The notes under the pieces were generated by a model that ran no database searches, was not told the origin of the DNA, and saw only the letters and a program-made list of their open reading frames with translations. 45,650 bases of DNA from Paludibacteraceae bacterium (GTDB taxonomy: Bacteria > Bacteroidota > Bacteroidia > Bacteroidales > Paludibacteraceae). Of this stretch, positions 1 through 8,415 are shown one piece after another. The translations under genes were made by a program, and so were the position numbers. Each line of letters begins with the position of its first letter. The first letter of the stretch is position 1. The stretch lies in the NCBI GenBank assembly GCA_016938015.1, contig JAFGVL010000039.1, positions 1-45,650 of the forward strand, read 5' to 3'.

Positions 1-62
1 CCAGCATTTGGCCAGAAGCACAAAAGGAAGCTTGTAAAAAACTAGGCATCAACTTATTCTAA
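1..62 (+). CDS. C-terminal end of an unidentified protein (partial)
   Basis: One reading frame (phase starting at base 3) runs from the left edge to a TAA at 60-62 and gives 19 residues ending in KKLGINLF. It is followed 20 bases later by a strong intrinsic terminator, which supports it being the real end of a gene. The fragment is too short to assign a family. Confidence 0.5.
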   Translation, partial: SIWPEAQKEACKKLGINLF

Positions 63-82
63 TAAAACTCACGCTACTTACT

Positions 83-115
83 AAAAAACGCTTATCACTG
101 ATAAGCGTTTTTTTA
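83..115 (+). terminator. Rho-independent terminator after the left-edge gene
   Basis: A perfect 14-bp stem (AAAAAACGCTTATC pairing with GATAAGCGTTTTTT) with a 3-base loop, ending in a T run. It closes the left-edge gene and isolates the ABC-F gene. Confidence 0.85.
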
Positions 116-129
116 TTACTATCGATTTA

Positions 130-159
130 TTGGCATATCGGCTCATTGATGTATCTTTG
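130..159 (+). promoter_or_regulatory. Bacteroidota-type promoter for the ABC-F gene
   Basis: TTG at 130-132, a 19-base spacer and TATCTTTG at 152-159 fit the Bacteroidota housekeeping consensus (TTTG, about 19 bases, TAnnTTTG). It predicts a start site near 165 and a leader of about 60 bases. Confidence 0.65.
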
Positions 160-225
160 CGAATAAAAAATCAACATTCAATAGTTATGCTTGTAGGGTT
201 AACTATTCACCATTAATTATTTCGC

Positions 226-2163
226 ATGTTATCTGTAGAACAAGTCTCCATAGAATTTTCCGGTCATATTTTATTCGACGATATTAGCTTTTTGGTAAAC
301 CCCAAAGATAAAATTGCGCTGGTAGGTAAAAATGGTGCCGGTAAAACTACCTTACTAAAAATGTTTGCCGGAATTCAAGCTCCTACTTCCGGAAAACTGA
401 CCGTTCCAAAAGATATAAAAATTGGCTATTTACCGCAACACATGATTCATAAAGACGGACGCACGGTGTTGCAAGAAACAGAATTAGCCTTTTACGAAAT
501 ACTGCAACAACAACAACTCATCGAAACCCTTACCAAAGAAATAACCGAACGCACCGATTATTACTCGGAAAACTATCTAAAAACAATCGATACCCTTACT
601 CACGAAACAGAAAAATTACAACTGATGGGTGGTGCCGATTTTAGAGCCGATGTAGAAAAAACGCTGTTGGGTTTAGGGTTTGTTCGTTCTGATTTTGAGC
701 GAAAAACAACTGAATTTAGTGGCGGATGGCGGATGCGTATCGAATTAGCAAAAATACTGCTTCGCAAACCCGATGTGTTTTTGTTAGATGAGCCCACCAA
801 TCATTTAGATATAGAATCCATACAATGGCTGGAGCAGTTTTTAAGCAGCTACAACGGTTCTGTAGTATTAGTTTCACACGATAGAGCATTTATTAACAAC
901 GTAACCAACAGAACGATAGAAATATCGCTCGGACAAATTTACGATTACCGTGTTAATTACGATAAATACCTCGAACTGCGTAAAGAACGTAGAGAACAAC
1001 AAATAAGGGCTTACGAGAATCAACAAAAAATGATTGCCGACACCGAAGATTTTATTGAACGCTTCCGTTACAAAGCCACAAAATCGGTTCAAGTACAATC
1101 GCGCATCAAACAACTGGATAAAGTTGAACGCATTGAGGTAGATATGGAAGATACCTCCCGATTAAGCCTTAAATTTCCTCCTGCTCCTCGCTCAGGAAGT
1201 ATTCCTGTAGAAATAGAAAACTTAACAAAAGCGTACGGAGAAAAAACCATTTTGAAACAAATAGGGCTTATTATTAATCGTGGCGAAAAAGTAGCTTTTG
1301 TAGGCAAAAACGGTGAAGGGAAAACAACTTTGGTAAAGTGTATTATGGACGAAATTGCTTTTACCGGAAAAATGAAACTGGGACATAATGTAAAAATAGG
1401 CTATTTTGCGCAAAACCAAGCCAGCTTACTGGACGAGAGTAAAACCGTTTTTGAAACAATAGACTATGTGGCAGTAGGTGATATTCGCACCAAAATTAGA
1501 GATATTTTAGGCGCATTTATGTTTGGTGGCGAGGCCTCGGATAAAAAAGTAAAAGTGCTATCGGGAGGTGAACGTAGCCGATTGGCTATGATTAAGCTAC
1601 TACTTGAACCTGTCAATTTGCTTATTTTGGATGAGCCTACCAACCACTTAGATATGCAGAGTAAAGATGTTCTTAAAGAAGCCATCAAAGCATTTGACGG
1701 GACTGTTATTGTTGTATCGCACGACCGCGAATTTTTAGACGGATTGGTAAATAAAGTGTACGAATTTGCTCACAAAAAAGTGGTGGAGCACATGGGCGGC
1801 ATTTATGATTTTTTGAAGAAAAAGAAAATGGACAGTTTAAAAGAACTGGAAATTAGCCTGCGAGCAAACACAAGCAACACCAAAGAAGAAGATACAAAAA
1901 TATCGGACAACAAGCTCAGCTACGAAGCACGCAAAGAATTCAGCAAAAAAATACGCAAAGCCGAAAAAGCTTTAGAAGAAACTGAAAAACAAATAGCAAC
2001 CCTCGAAACTGACATCTGCCAACTGGAAATAGAACTTCAAGATCCGCTTAAAGCAAGCAATGCCGACTTATTCAAATCGTACGAAAAGAAAAAACGAGAA
2101 CTGGAACAAAAAATGTATGAATGGGAAGTGCTTGGCGAAGAATTAGAAGAATTAAAAGGATAG
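226..2163 (+). CDS. ABC-F family ATPase (translation factor or ribosome-protection type)
   Basis: A duplicated ABC ATPase with no membrane segments, as expected for soluble ABC-F proteins that act at the ribosomal E site. The first cassette has Walker A GKNGAGKTT at about residues 34-42, signature FSGGW near 165 and Walker B/D-loop DEPTNHLD near 190. The second has GKNGEGKTT near 360, LSGGERSR near 445 and another DEPTNHLD near 468. Between them is the charged, Arg/Lys-rich linker typical of ABC-F. The last 100 residues are Lys/Glu-rich and predicted coiled coil, like the C-terminal arm of Uup. The 645-residue length is normal for Bacteroidota members. It is monocistronic with its own promoter. 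The subfamily (Uup-like or other) cannot be fixed from sequence reading alone. Confidence 0.95.
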   Translation: MLSVEQVSIEFSGHILFDDISFLVNPKDKIALVGKNGAGKTTLLKMFAGIQAPTSGKLTVPKDIKIGYLPQHMIHKDGRTVLQETELAFYEILQQQQLIETLTKEITERTDYYSENYLKTIDTLTHETEKLQLMGGADFRADVEKTLLGLGFVRSDFERKTTEFSGGWRMRIELAKILLRKPDVFLLDEPTNHLDIESIQWLEQFLSSYNGSVVLVSHDRAFINNVTNRTIEISLGQIYDYRVNYDKYLELRKERREQQIRAYENQQKMIADTEDFIERFRYKATKSVQVQSRIKQLDKVERIEVDMEDTSRLSLKFPPAPRSGSIPVEIENLTKAYGEKTILKQIGLIINRGEKVAFVGKNGEGKTTLVKCIMDEIAFTGKMKLGHNVKIGYFAQNQASLLDESKTVFETIDYVAVGDIRTKIRDILGAFMFGGEASDKKVKVLSGGERSRLAMIKLLLEPVNLLILDEPTNHLDMQSKDVLKEAIKAFDGTVIVVSHDREFLDGLVNKVYEFAHKKVVEHMGGIYDFLKKKKMDSLKELEISLRANTSNTKEEDTKISDNKLSYEARKEFSKKIRKAEKALEETEKQIATLETDICQLEIELQDPLKASNADLFKSYEKKKRELEQKMYEWEVLGEELEELKG

Positions 2164-2164
2164 C

Positions 2165-2200
2165 AAAAAACAACATTTAAAACAGGCTGTTTTTTTGATA
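2165..2200 (+). terminator. Possible weak terminator after the ABC-F gene
   Basis: An A-rich arm (AAAAAACA) two bases after the stop can pair with TGTTTTTT at about 2188-2196, enclosing a small palindrome AAACAGGCTGTTT. The stem is AT-rich, so this is tentative. Confidence 0.35.
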
Positions 2201-2244
2201 AAACCTAATAAAAAGCGTTATTTAATTATTTAAAATCCCATTCA

Positions 2245-3186
2245 TTATTGAGCAAAAACAATAGCTACTCCAAACACAATAGCGTTATTTACTTGGGTAA
2301 ATATTTCTTTATCTAACAGTCGTATTCCCTCATCTTCAATTCCACCTTCTATACCATATTTGTAATAAGAACTTTCATATTTAGCAAAAGCCGCTACATT
2401 CGTAAGTATATTCCAGCGTAACTCGACATTCCATCGGTTTAATTTTGCCAAAAAAGCCGGCGACGAATCCATATAGCCCTCCTTACCAAAATCATCATAC
2501 ATCGACAAGCCTGTTTTTTTTATAATAAAACGCAACGGATAGTATTCCCAACCGCCTTCAACAATAAATCGGGTTCCTAAATTGATATATGCTCCTAAAT
2601 TAAACCCATACACATCTTCCCAAAAACTAACACGATAAACAGGGCTTTCGGGAGCAATAGCGTTTATCTTTGCTTGTAAATCGGCAGATGTTCCCTCTTT
2701 TCCTACAAATGCAGCTAAATTATGGTTGTAGTTGTGCTTTGCTAAATCAAAACCAATACCTACTTTAGGTGTAAACAGCACATTGCCCAGTCTAAAATAA
2801 ATAGGGCTATACTGCAATTGTAATCCTAAGTTAAGATGATAAAATGCAGGATTTGCAGCAACAGGCATTGCGGTTCCGTCAGAGAAGTGTAAATCATCAG
2901 TTTGTATATATCGTATGCGTAAAGGCACCTGAATTTGAGGCACTAAATAAGCTCCTTCTACATAGGTCCAACTTGCATTGAGCAAATCGGCACCATAATA
3001 AAACCCTTTACTTTGTACATCATACTGCTTATTAACTCCTTGCGTTATATCCGTAGTAGTATTTAACGAACCTAACATCGGTTTAAAGGTAAAAAAATAA
3101 GCACACTCATCTACCAATCCAACTTGAGCACTGGATAACAGAAAAAAACAACCGAAAAAACTGAGTAAAAAACTTTTTACAAACAT
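2245..3186 (-). CDS. Putative outer-membrane beta-barrel protein
   Basis: A 313-residue protein that I cannot assign to a named family. The start at 3186 is chosen because the next residues (FVKSFLLSFFGCFFLLSSAQ) form a signal peptide ending at an Ala-Gln cleavage site, and because a TATCTTTG element lies just upstream. A longer reading to 3285 would begin upstream of that promoter. The mature part alternates polar and hydrophobic residues with many Tyr, Phe and Gly and ends in VFGVAIVFAQ, as expected for beta strands of an outer-membrane barrel. It converges with the ABC-F gene and is divergent from rlmB. Confidence 0.6.
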   Translation of the reverse strand: MFVKSFLLSFFGCFFLLSSAQVGLVDECAYFFTFKPMLGSLNTTTDITQGVNKQYDVQSKGFYYGADLLNASWTYVEGAYLVPQIQVPLRIRYIQTDDLHFSDGTAMPVAANPAFYHLNLGLQLQYSPIYFRLGNVLFTPKVGIGFDLAKHNYNHNLAAFVGKEGTSADLQAKINAIAPESPVYRVSFWEDVYGFNLGAYINLGTRFIVEGGWEYYPLRFIIKKTGLSMYDDFGKEGYMDSSPAFLAKLNRWNVELRWNILTNVAAFAKYESSYYKYGIEGGIEDEGIRLLDKEIFTQVNNAIVFGVAIVFAQ

Positions 3187-3207
3187 ATGCGTTACAATTA
3201 CTAAAAA

Positions 3208-3215
3208 CAAAGATA
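3208..3215 (-). promoter_or_regulatory. -7 element for the envelope protein gene
   Basis: TATCTTTG on the minus strand, 21 bases upstream of the ATG at 3186. No clear TTTG -33 box is present, so the call rests on the -7 box and its position. Confidence 0.4.
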
Positions 3216-3270
3216 AACATTTGATGGTAAAATTATAAATTCGAAATCGTATAATAGCAAATAAGATGTT

Positions 3271-3278
3271 TATCTTTG
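3271..3278 (+). promoter_or_regulatory. -7 element for rlmB
   Basis: TATCTTTG about 70 bases upstream of the rlmB start, in the divergent gap. The -33 region is not conserved. Confidence 0.4.
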
Positions 3279-3347
3279 TACACACAGGGAATTCACCCTT
3301 TAACTGCTCTTATAGCAAGAGCAGATTGACAGTATAAAATTATTGGA

Positions 3348-4079
3348 ATGAAAGAAAAAGACATGATATTTGGTATTCGGGCTGTAATTGAAGCGATTAA
3401 ATCGGATAAAGAAATTGATAAAATTTTTATTCGACGCGATATGAGTAATGAGCTTACACGCGAATTATATGCATCGCTTCAAGGCAAACAAGTTTCTATG
3501 GTAAAAGTGCCGGTTGAAAAACTGAATAAAATTACCAACAAAAACCACCAAGGAGTTATTGCTTACATTACCCCTATTACCTATCAGCATATCGAAGATA
3601 TTATTCCTACATTATACGAAGAAGGCAAATCACCATTCATTGTAATCCTCGATGGGATAACGGATGTACGAAATTATGGAGCCATCGCTCGCACATGCGA
3701 ATGCGCAGGAGTTAATGCAGTAGTGTTACCTATTCGCAACTCTGCTTCGACCAATGCCGACGCTGTAAAAACATCTGCCGGAGCACTATTAAAAATTCCT
3801 GTTTGCAGAGAATCAAACCTTACCGAAACGATTAAATACTTAAAATCGTCGGGGTTGAAAATAGTGGCAGCCTCCGAAAAAGGCAACAAAGTATACAGCC
3901 AAATAGAATACAACGAGCCACTTGCTATTTTGATGGGAGCCGAAGATTACGGAATCTCCCCTGAGCATTTACGTTTATGCGATGAAATTGTTTCTATCCC
4001 AATTAAAGGCAGCATTCAATCGCTGAATGTATCGGTAGCTGCAGGAATATTAATTTATGAGGCGTTAAAACAACGATAA
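3348..4079 (+). CDS. rlmB: 23S rRNA (guanosine-2'-O-)-methyltransferase, TrmH family
   Basis: A SPOUT-class methyltransferase predicted to 2'-O-methylate a guanosine in the peptidyl-transferase region of 23S rRNA (G2251 in E. coli). The N-terminal 75 residues are the substrate-binding domain (FGIRAVIEAI start). The knotted catalytic domain shows motif 1 (DVRNYGAIARTCE), motif 2 (LMGAEDYGIS) and motif 3 (IPIKGSIQSLNVSVAAGI), where the Asn and Ser contact S-adenosylmethionine. At 243 residues it is standard length. The RluA-type gene follows 47 bases later on the same strand, so the two rRNA-modification genes may be co-transcribed. Confidence 0.92.
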   Translation: MKEKDMIFGIRAVIEAIKSDKEIDKIFIRRDMSNELTRELYASLQGKQVSMVKVPVEKLNKITNKNHQGVIAYITPITYQHIEDIIPTLYEEGKSPFIVILDGITDVRNYGAIARTCECAGVNAVVLPIRNSASTNADAVKTSAGALLKIPVCRESNLTETIKYLKSSGLKIVAASEKGNKVYSQIEYNEPLAILMGAEDYGISPEHLRLCDEIVSIPIKGSIQSLNVSVAAGILIYEALKQR

Positions 4080-4080
4080 A

Positions 4081-4197
4081 AGCCTCTCATAGCCTCCCAA
4101 AAGAGGAGGAACAAAAAAAATTATTAATGAACATTCACAATACACATACTATTAGCTCTTCCTCCCTCCCTTCCGAGGAGGGTTTGGGTGAGGCTAC
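4081..4197. repeat. Paired GC-rich palindromic element (copy 1), overlapping the start of the next gene
   Basis: The left arm at about 4081-4111 (CCTCCC-AAAAG-AGGAGG core) and the right arm at about 4151-4197 (CCTCCCTCCC...GAGGAGGG core) are inverted, imperfect copies of one unit. The same paired design occurs at 21048-21204, 23826-23937 and 26342-26501. Here the right arm lies inside the coding frame of the pseudouridine synthase and the ATG at 4127 lies between the arms. Confidence 0.7.
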
Positions 4198-4873
4198 CAT
4201 TTTATACGAAGACAACCACCTTATTGCTATAAATAAAACTTGTTCTGATTTAGTACAAGGCGACAAAACAGGAGATAACACCCTACCCGATCGCATCAAA
4301 GCTTATTTAAAAGATAAATACAACAAACCCGGTAATGTATTTTGTGGAGTTACGCATCGGTTAGATAGACCTACCAGTGGTGTGGTAATATTTGCCAAAA
4401 CAAGCAAAGCTCTTGCACGTTTAAACGAACTATTTAAAACCCACGAAGTAAAAAAAACCTATTGGGCAATAGTAAAAGAAACGCCCCAACAAGCAGCAGC
4501 AACTTTAAAGCATTATTTAGTTAGAAACGAGCAACAAAACAAAAGCTATGCATATGATTTGCCTCGGGTTGATGCAAAAGAAGCCGTATTGAGTTATACA
4601 ACACTTGCCAAATCTGATAATTACTGTTTATTAGAAGTAAATTTAGAAACCGGCAGGCATCATCAAATTCGTTGTCAGTTAGCAAAAATAGGTTGCCCCA
4701 TTAAAGGCGATTTAAAGTACGGATTTGCACGTTCTAATCCCGATGGAGGTATAAGTTTGCACGCCCGAAAAATTGAATTCATTCACCCCGTTTCAAAAGA
4801 AAAAATAATTATAACGGCTCCTGTTCCTAAAAATAATTTATGGAAAGCATTTGAGAAAATGCTTAAACAATAA
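4127..4873 (+). CDS. RluA-family RNA pseudouridine synthase
   Basis: It isomerises uridine to pseudouridine in rRNA or tRNA. The catalytic motif HRLDRPTSG, with the essential Asp, lies near residue 85, and the later GRHHQIRCQLAKIGCPIKGD block is the second RluA signature. There is no S4 domain, and the 248-residue length fits short RluA members. The conserved fold begins near residue 25 (ILYEDNHLIAINK). The preceding residues, rich in Ser and reading SSSSLPSEEGLGEA, are encoded by an arm of a palindromic repeat, and no alternative ATG lies between the repeat and the fold. The N-terminus therefore appears to have been acquired from the element. The exact uridine target cannot be told. Confidence 0.9.
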   Translation: MNIHNTHTISSSSLPSEEGLGEATILYEDNHLIAINKTCSDLVQGDKTGDNTLPDRIKAYLKDKYNKPGNVFCGVTHRLDRPTSGVVIFAKTSKALARLNELFKTHEVKKTYWAIVKETPQQAAATLKHYLVRNEQQNKSYAYDLPRVDAKEAVLSYTTLAKSDNYCLLEVNLETGRHHQIRCQLAKIGCPIKGDLKYGFARSNPDGGISLHARKIEFIHPVSKEKIIITAPVPKNNLWKAFEKMLKQ

Positions 4874-4896
4874 AGGAGGCTTAAGCCTCCTTTATT
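4869..4896. terminator. Bidirectional terminator between the pseudouridine synthase and rng
   Basis: A perfect 28-bp palindrome (14-bp arms AATAAAGGAGGCTT and AAGCCTCCTTTATT) overlaps the pseudouridine synthase stop codon and is followed by TGTTTTGTTTT. It lies 9 bases from the stop of the convergent rng gene, so it can serve both. Confidence 0.75.
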
Positions 4897-4904
4897 GTTT
4901 TGTT

Positions 4905-6479
4905 TTATACTATTTCAATTTCTTCCTGCAAATCAATTTCATTGCCTTTTGCATCGTAAAACTTATACTGTAAAAATCCTAGTTGCTGAGAAGGTATAAC
5001 CTTACAGCCAAAACCATAGCGAAACTTCCACTTCAACGACAAGGGAACTACTCCTTTTTGAATAAATGCCGCTACATAAGGATGAATATGCAACACAAAT
5101 TTCTTTACCTTAAGTTTATTAACCAAATAATCAATTTTACTCTCTAATTGATCGGTAAACAAAATGGAAGGCATCATTTTGCCTTTTCCGTAACAAGTCG
5201 GACAGGTTTCTTCAATATCAATGTGCATCACAGGTCGTACTCGTTGGCGAGTTATTTGCATCACACCGAACTTGCTTAAAGGCAGTATGTTATGTTTGGC
5301 CCTATCATTCGACATCAGCTCTCGCATATAATCGAATAGTTTCTGACGGTGATCTCCTTCGTGCATATCGATAAAATCAATCACAATAATTCCGCCCATA
5401 TCACGTAAGCGAAGCTGACGAGCCACTTCTTCGGCAGCCGCCATATTTACCTCCAACGCATTAATTTCTTGTCCTTTAGAAGATTTAGAACGGTTTCCGC
5501 TATTTACATCAATCACATGCATAGCTTCAGTATGTTCTATAATGAGGTAAGCACCGCTTTTAAATGATACGGTTTTTCCAAATAAGGATTTGAGTTGCTT
5601 AGTAACTCCAAAATTATCTAAAATAGGCAACTCGTCGTTGTATAGCTTTACAATACTCTTTTTTTCGGGATTAATTAACTCAACATAATCACGAATTTCT
5701 CGGTAATACAAATCGCTATTTACATAAATACTCTGAAAATTAGAGTTAAAAATATCACGAATAATGCCTACGGTACGCCCCATTTCTTCGCAAACAAGCG
5801 TTACACCTTTTGCTTGTTGAATTTTGGCAACAGTTTCTTCCCAGCGTTTTACTAATACTTTAAGTTCGTTATCTAGCTCAGCTACACGCTTATTTTCGGC
5901 AACGGTACGAATTATTACACCAAAATTTTTAGGCTTAATACTTTGTACCAACTGCTTTAAACGGGCTCTTTCTTCTTGCGAAACAATTTTTTGAGATACC
6001 GATACTTTATCCGAAAAAGGAATAAGTACCAAATGCCTACCGGCTATTGATATTTCAGACGTTAAACGAGGACCTTTAGTTGAAATTGGCTCTTTAGATA
6101 TTTGCACCAATATTTCTTGACCCGAGCTAAGAATTTCAGAGATGGTTCCATTCTTATCGATATCCGGAAGGATATGTTTTTTGGTTATTAGAGGGATTCT
6201 TTTTCTATCCGAAAGGGCTGTTTTTAAAAACGCTTGAAGAGAATTATATTGAGAACCTAAATCTAAATAATGTAAAAAGGCATCTCTTTCGTAACCTACA
6301 TCTACAAAAACAGCATTTAAACCGGGCATTATTTTTTTTACCCTTGCCAAATAAATATCGCCTACCGAAAACGAGTCAGTAAGACGACCTTCTTTATTGA
6401 GTTCAACAAGTTTTTTTTCTTCTAATAACGCAATGGTTACTTCAGCCTTTCGAACATCTACTACTAGTTCGCTATTCAC
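4905..6479 (-). CDS. rng: Ribonuclease G/E family endoribonuclease
   Basis: A single-strand-specific endonuclease for rRNA maturation and mRNA turnover. The N-terminal S1-like domain (about residues 35-110) begins with GDIYLARVKKIMPGLNAVFVD. The catalytic DNase I-like part carries the two magnesium-binding Asp motifs VIDVNSG and IVIDFIDMHEGD. The zinc-link CPTCYGKGK provides the CxxC that joins two subunits. At 524 residues it matches RNase G rather than the longer RNase E with its degradosome scaffold. The start is a GTG at 6479, since the family begins with a similar SELVVDV sequence. It lies downstream of the hup and bS22-like genes but is separated from them by a hairpin. Confidence 0.93.
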   Translation of the reverse strand: MNSELVVDVRKAEVTIALLEEKKLVELNKEGRLTDSFSVGDIYLARVKKIMPGLNAVFVDVGYERDAFLHYLDLGSQYNSLQAFLKTALSDRKRIPLITKKHILPDIDKNGTISEILSSGQEILVQISKEPISTKGPRLTSEISIAGRHLVLIPFSDKVSVSQKIVSQEERARLKQLVQSIKPKNFGVIIRTVAENKRVAELDNELKVLVKRWEETVAKIQQAKGVTLVCEEMGRTVGIIRDIFNSNFQSIYVNSDLYYREIRDYVELINPEKKSIVKLYNDELPILDNFGVTKQLKSLFGKTVSFKSGAYLIIEHTEAMHVIDVNSGNRSKSSKGQEINALEVNMAAAEEVARQLRLRDMGGIIVIDFIDMHEGDHRQKLFDYMRELMSNDRAKHNILPLSKFGVMQITRQRVRPVMHIDIEETCPTCYGKGKMMPSILFTDQLESKIDYLVNKLKVKKFVLHIHPYVAAFIQKGVVPLSLKWKFRYGFGCKVIPSQQLGFLQYKFYDAKGNEIDLQEEIEIV

Positions 6480-6595
6480 AAGATATGTATTGTTTTTTTT
6501 GAGAGATTAATTCAAATTTGCTACTTTATACAGCAGCAAACTCTTTATTTAGTGACTATAAACACACAACAGATATTTACCGTATACTTAAAACC

Positions 6596-6633
6596 AATCT
6601 GCCTAAAAAAACTGTAGTTATTTTAGGCAGATT
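6596..6633 (-). terminator. Hairpin downstream of the bS22-like gene
   Basis: AATCTGCCTAAAA (6596-6608) pairs perfectly with TTTTAGGCAGATT (6621-6633). On the minus strand it lies 23 bases after the small ribosomal protein gene and is followed by GGTTTT. It probably ends the hup transcript before rng. Confidence 0.6.
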
Positions 6634-6656
6634 AGATAAAAAAGAAAGACAAAATC

Positions 6657-6749
6657 TTATTTTTTCTTTTTATGTCTATTTTTTCTTAGTTGTTTTTTTC
6701 TTTTATGAGTAGACATTTTATGTCTTTTTCTCTTTTTTCCACTTGGCAT
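6657..6749 (-). CDS. Tiny basic ribosomal protein, bS22-like (AURKAIP1/COX24 domain)
   Basis: A 30-residue reading frame starting MPSGKKRKRHKM and continuing STHKRKKQLRKNRHKKKK. It is almost entirely Lys, Arg and His. This is recognisably the short Bacteroidota protein with an AURKAIP1/COX24 domain, related to mitochondrial mS38 and bacterial bS22, which binds small-subunit rRNA near the decoding region. It sits 31 bases downstream of hup on the same strand and is followed by a hairpin, so it is probably made from the hup transcript. Such short frames are often missed by gene callers. The assignment rests on remembered family sequence and the strongly constrained composition. Confidence 0.82.
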   Translation of the reverse strand: MPSGKKRKRHKMSTHKRKKQLRKNRHKKKK

Positions 6750-6780
6750 AATTCTGTGTTTTTATCGTTTACTATTTATG

Positions 6781-7059
6781 TTAATTCTTTTTTACTACTC
6801 CAACAAAAGTTTTAGCCGGCTTAAAAGACGGGATATTGTGTGCTGGGATAATAATGGTGGTGTTTTTTGAAATATTACGGGCTGTTTTTTGAGCTCTTTG
6901 TTTTACTATAAAACTACCAAATCCTCTTAAATATACATTATCGCCTTTTGATAACGACCCTTTTACATTATCCATAAATGCTTCAACTGTTTTCAGAACA
7001 GTTAGTTTATCAATCCCTGTTTCTTTGGCAATCTCATTAACGATATCAGCTTTTGTCAT
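6781..7059 (-). CDS. hup: HU/IHF family DNA-binding protein
   Basis: A 92-residue nucleoid protein that bends DNA as a dimer. The N-terminal helices (MTKADIVNEIAKETGID) are followed by the family signature GFGSFIVKQRAQKTARN, with the beta-ribbon arm ending in PSFKPAKTF. Length and motifs are standard. It has its own good promoter, and the bS22-like gene follows 31 bases downstream. Coupling of a nucleoid protein and a ribosomal protein would fit growth-rate control, but that is inference. Confidence 0.94.
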   Translation of the reverse strand: MTKADIVNEIAKETGIDKLTVLKTVEAFMDNVKGSLSKGDNVYLRGFGSFIVKQRAQKTARNISKNTTIIIPAHNIPSFKPAKTFVGVVKKN

Positions 7060-7132
7060 TTTAGTAAAATTTTGATTGTTATTTATTTAAATATTTTTTG
7101 TTTATGTTGTAAGATGATTTTTTTTGAGTGTG

Positions 7133-7162
7133 CAAATATAGGATATTTAATTCTCCCACAAA
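7133..7162 (-). promoter_or_regulatory. Promoter of hup
   Basis: On the minus strand TTTG (7159-7162), an 18-base spacer and TATATTTG (7133-7140) match the Bacteroidota consensus. The predicted start site near 7126 gives a leader of about 65 bases. Confidence 0.65.
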
Positions 7163-7218
7163 AATTTTGTTCTATTATTTTTTTATTTAACAATGCTTTT
7201 TTTAGTGAAATTGAGAAT

Positions 7219-7226
7219 ACCTTTGT
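7219..7226 (+). promoter_or_regulatory. -7 element for mutY
   Basis: TACCTTTG places transcription start near 7232, which supports translation from the ATG at 7262 rather than from the upstream ATG at 7193. Confidence 0.5.
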
Positions 7227-7261
7227 ACAAAATCGCACTCCTGACTAACAAAACACCTAGT

Positions 7262-8338
7262 ATGCTATCAGACAATCTATTAAATACTTTTCGCCGCTCC
7301 TTATTAAATTGGTACGATAGCAATAAAAGAGATTTACCTTGGAGAGAAACGCAAGATGCTTACAAAATATGGTTGTCGGAAATTATTTTACAGCAAACTC
7401 GTGTAAATCAGGGTCTAGCCTATTACAACCGTTTCATCCAACAGTTTCCTAATGTGCAGCATTTAGCCAACTCACACGAAGAAGAGGTTTTAAAACTCTG
7501 GCAAGGATTAGGTTATTACAGTCGTGCCCGAAATATTCACGCTACCGCTAAAACTATTGTAAGTGAATACAACGGTATTTTTCCTACCGATTACGAAGAA
7601 ATTATCCGCTTAAAAGGAATTGGCGATTATACGGCAGCTGCCATTTGTTCTTTTTCGCAAAACAAGCCCTATGCTGTAGTAGATGGCAATGTGTTTAGGG
7701 TTTTGGCTCGCATTTTTAATATTGATACAGCTATTGATACTACTAGCGGAAAAAAGGAATTTAAAATTCTGGCCCAATCATTATTGGATAAAAATAAGGC
7801 GGCTGTATACAACCAAGCCATTATGGAATTTGGAGCCTTGCAATGTGTACCTAACAATCCCGATTGCGAAAACTGCATCTTTAACTACAGCTGTAGTGCA
7901 TTTGCCGAAAATAAAGTTCAGTACTTGCCCGTAAAAAGCAAAAAAACAAAAGTGCGCGAACGGTTTTTTAATTACCTGGTAATTTTAGATGGTTCTTACT
8001 GTTTTATCCAAAAACGAACAGAAAACGATGTTTGGAAAAATTTGTACGAATTTCCACTTATCGAAACAACTCAAAAAATAGACTTTTCTGAATTAGTACT
8101 TACAGATAGCTTTCGTGCTATTTTTAAAAATGCGGGAGACATTGAGTTACTTCATAACGGCTTTTACACAAAACACATACTTAGCCACCAAAAAATTCAC
8201 GCAGTTTTTTATACTCTAAAAACTTTTTCAACCAACATATCTATTAATAGGTACGAGAAAACATTTTTTAACAAACTTGCAAACTACCCTGTATCAAGAC
8301 TTATAGAAATTTATTTAGAATCTCAGAAAATAATTTAA
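7262..8338 (+). CDS. mutY: A/G-specific adenine DNA glycosylase
   Basis: It removes adenine mispaired with 8-oxoguanine. The protein has the helix-hairpin-helix GIGDYTAAAI, the catalytic Asp in VVDGNVFRV, and four Cys in a C-x6-C-x2-C-x5-C array (CVPNNPDCENC...C) for the [4Fe-4S] cluster. The C-terminal 120 residues form the Nudix-like domain that recognises 8-oxoguanine. I start at 7262 (MLSDNLLNTF), giving 358 residues. The in-frame ATG at 7193 adds 23 residues but lies upstream of the predicted transcription start. ssb follows after 77 bases. Confidence 0.93.
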   Translation: MLSDNLLNTFRRSLLNWYDSNKRDLPWRETQDAYKIWLSEIILQQTRVNQGLAYYNRFIQQFPNVQHLANSHEEEVLKLWQGLGYYSRARNIHATAKTIVSEYNGIFPTDYEEIIRLKGIGDYTAAAICSFSQNKPYAVVDGNVFRVLARIFNIDTAIDTTSGKKEFKILAQSLLDKNKAAVYNQAIMEFGALQCVPNNPDCENCIFNYSCSAFAENKVQYLPVKSKKTKVRERFFNYLVILDGSYCFIQKRTENDVWKNLYEFPLIETTQKIDFSELVLTDSFRAIFKNAGDIELLHNGFYTKHILSHQKIHAVFYTLKTFSTNISINRYEKTFFNKLANYPVSRLIEIYLESQKII

Positions 8339-8415
8339 GTTCAACTACTTGTTTTATAAAATATATAATCTATTTTTACAACTCGAAAAACAAACAAACT
8401 TTAAAACAATAAATT

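Noticed and set aside
6518-6712. A 64-codon plus-strand open frame between rng and hup
   Set aside because: It runs antisense over the bS22-like gene and its terminator hairpin and has no family-like sequence.
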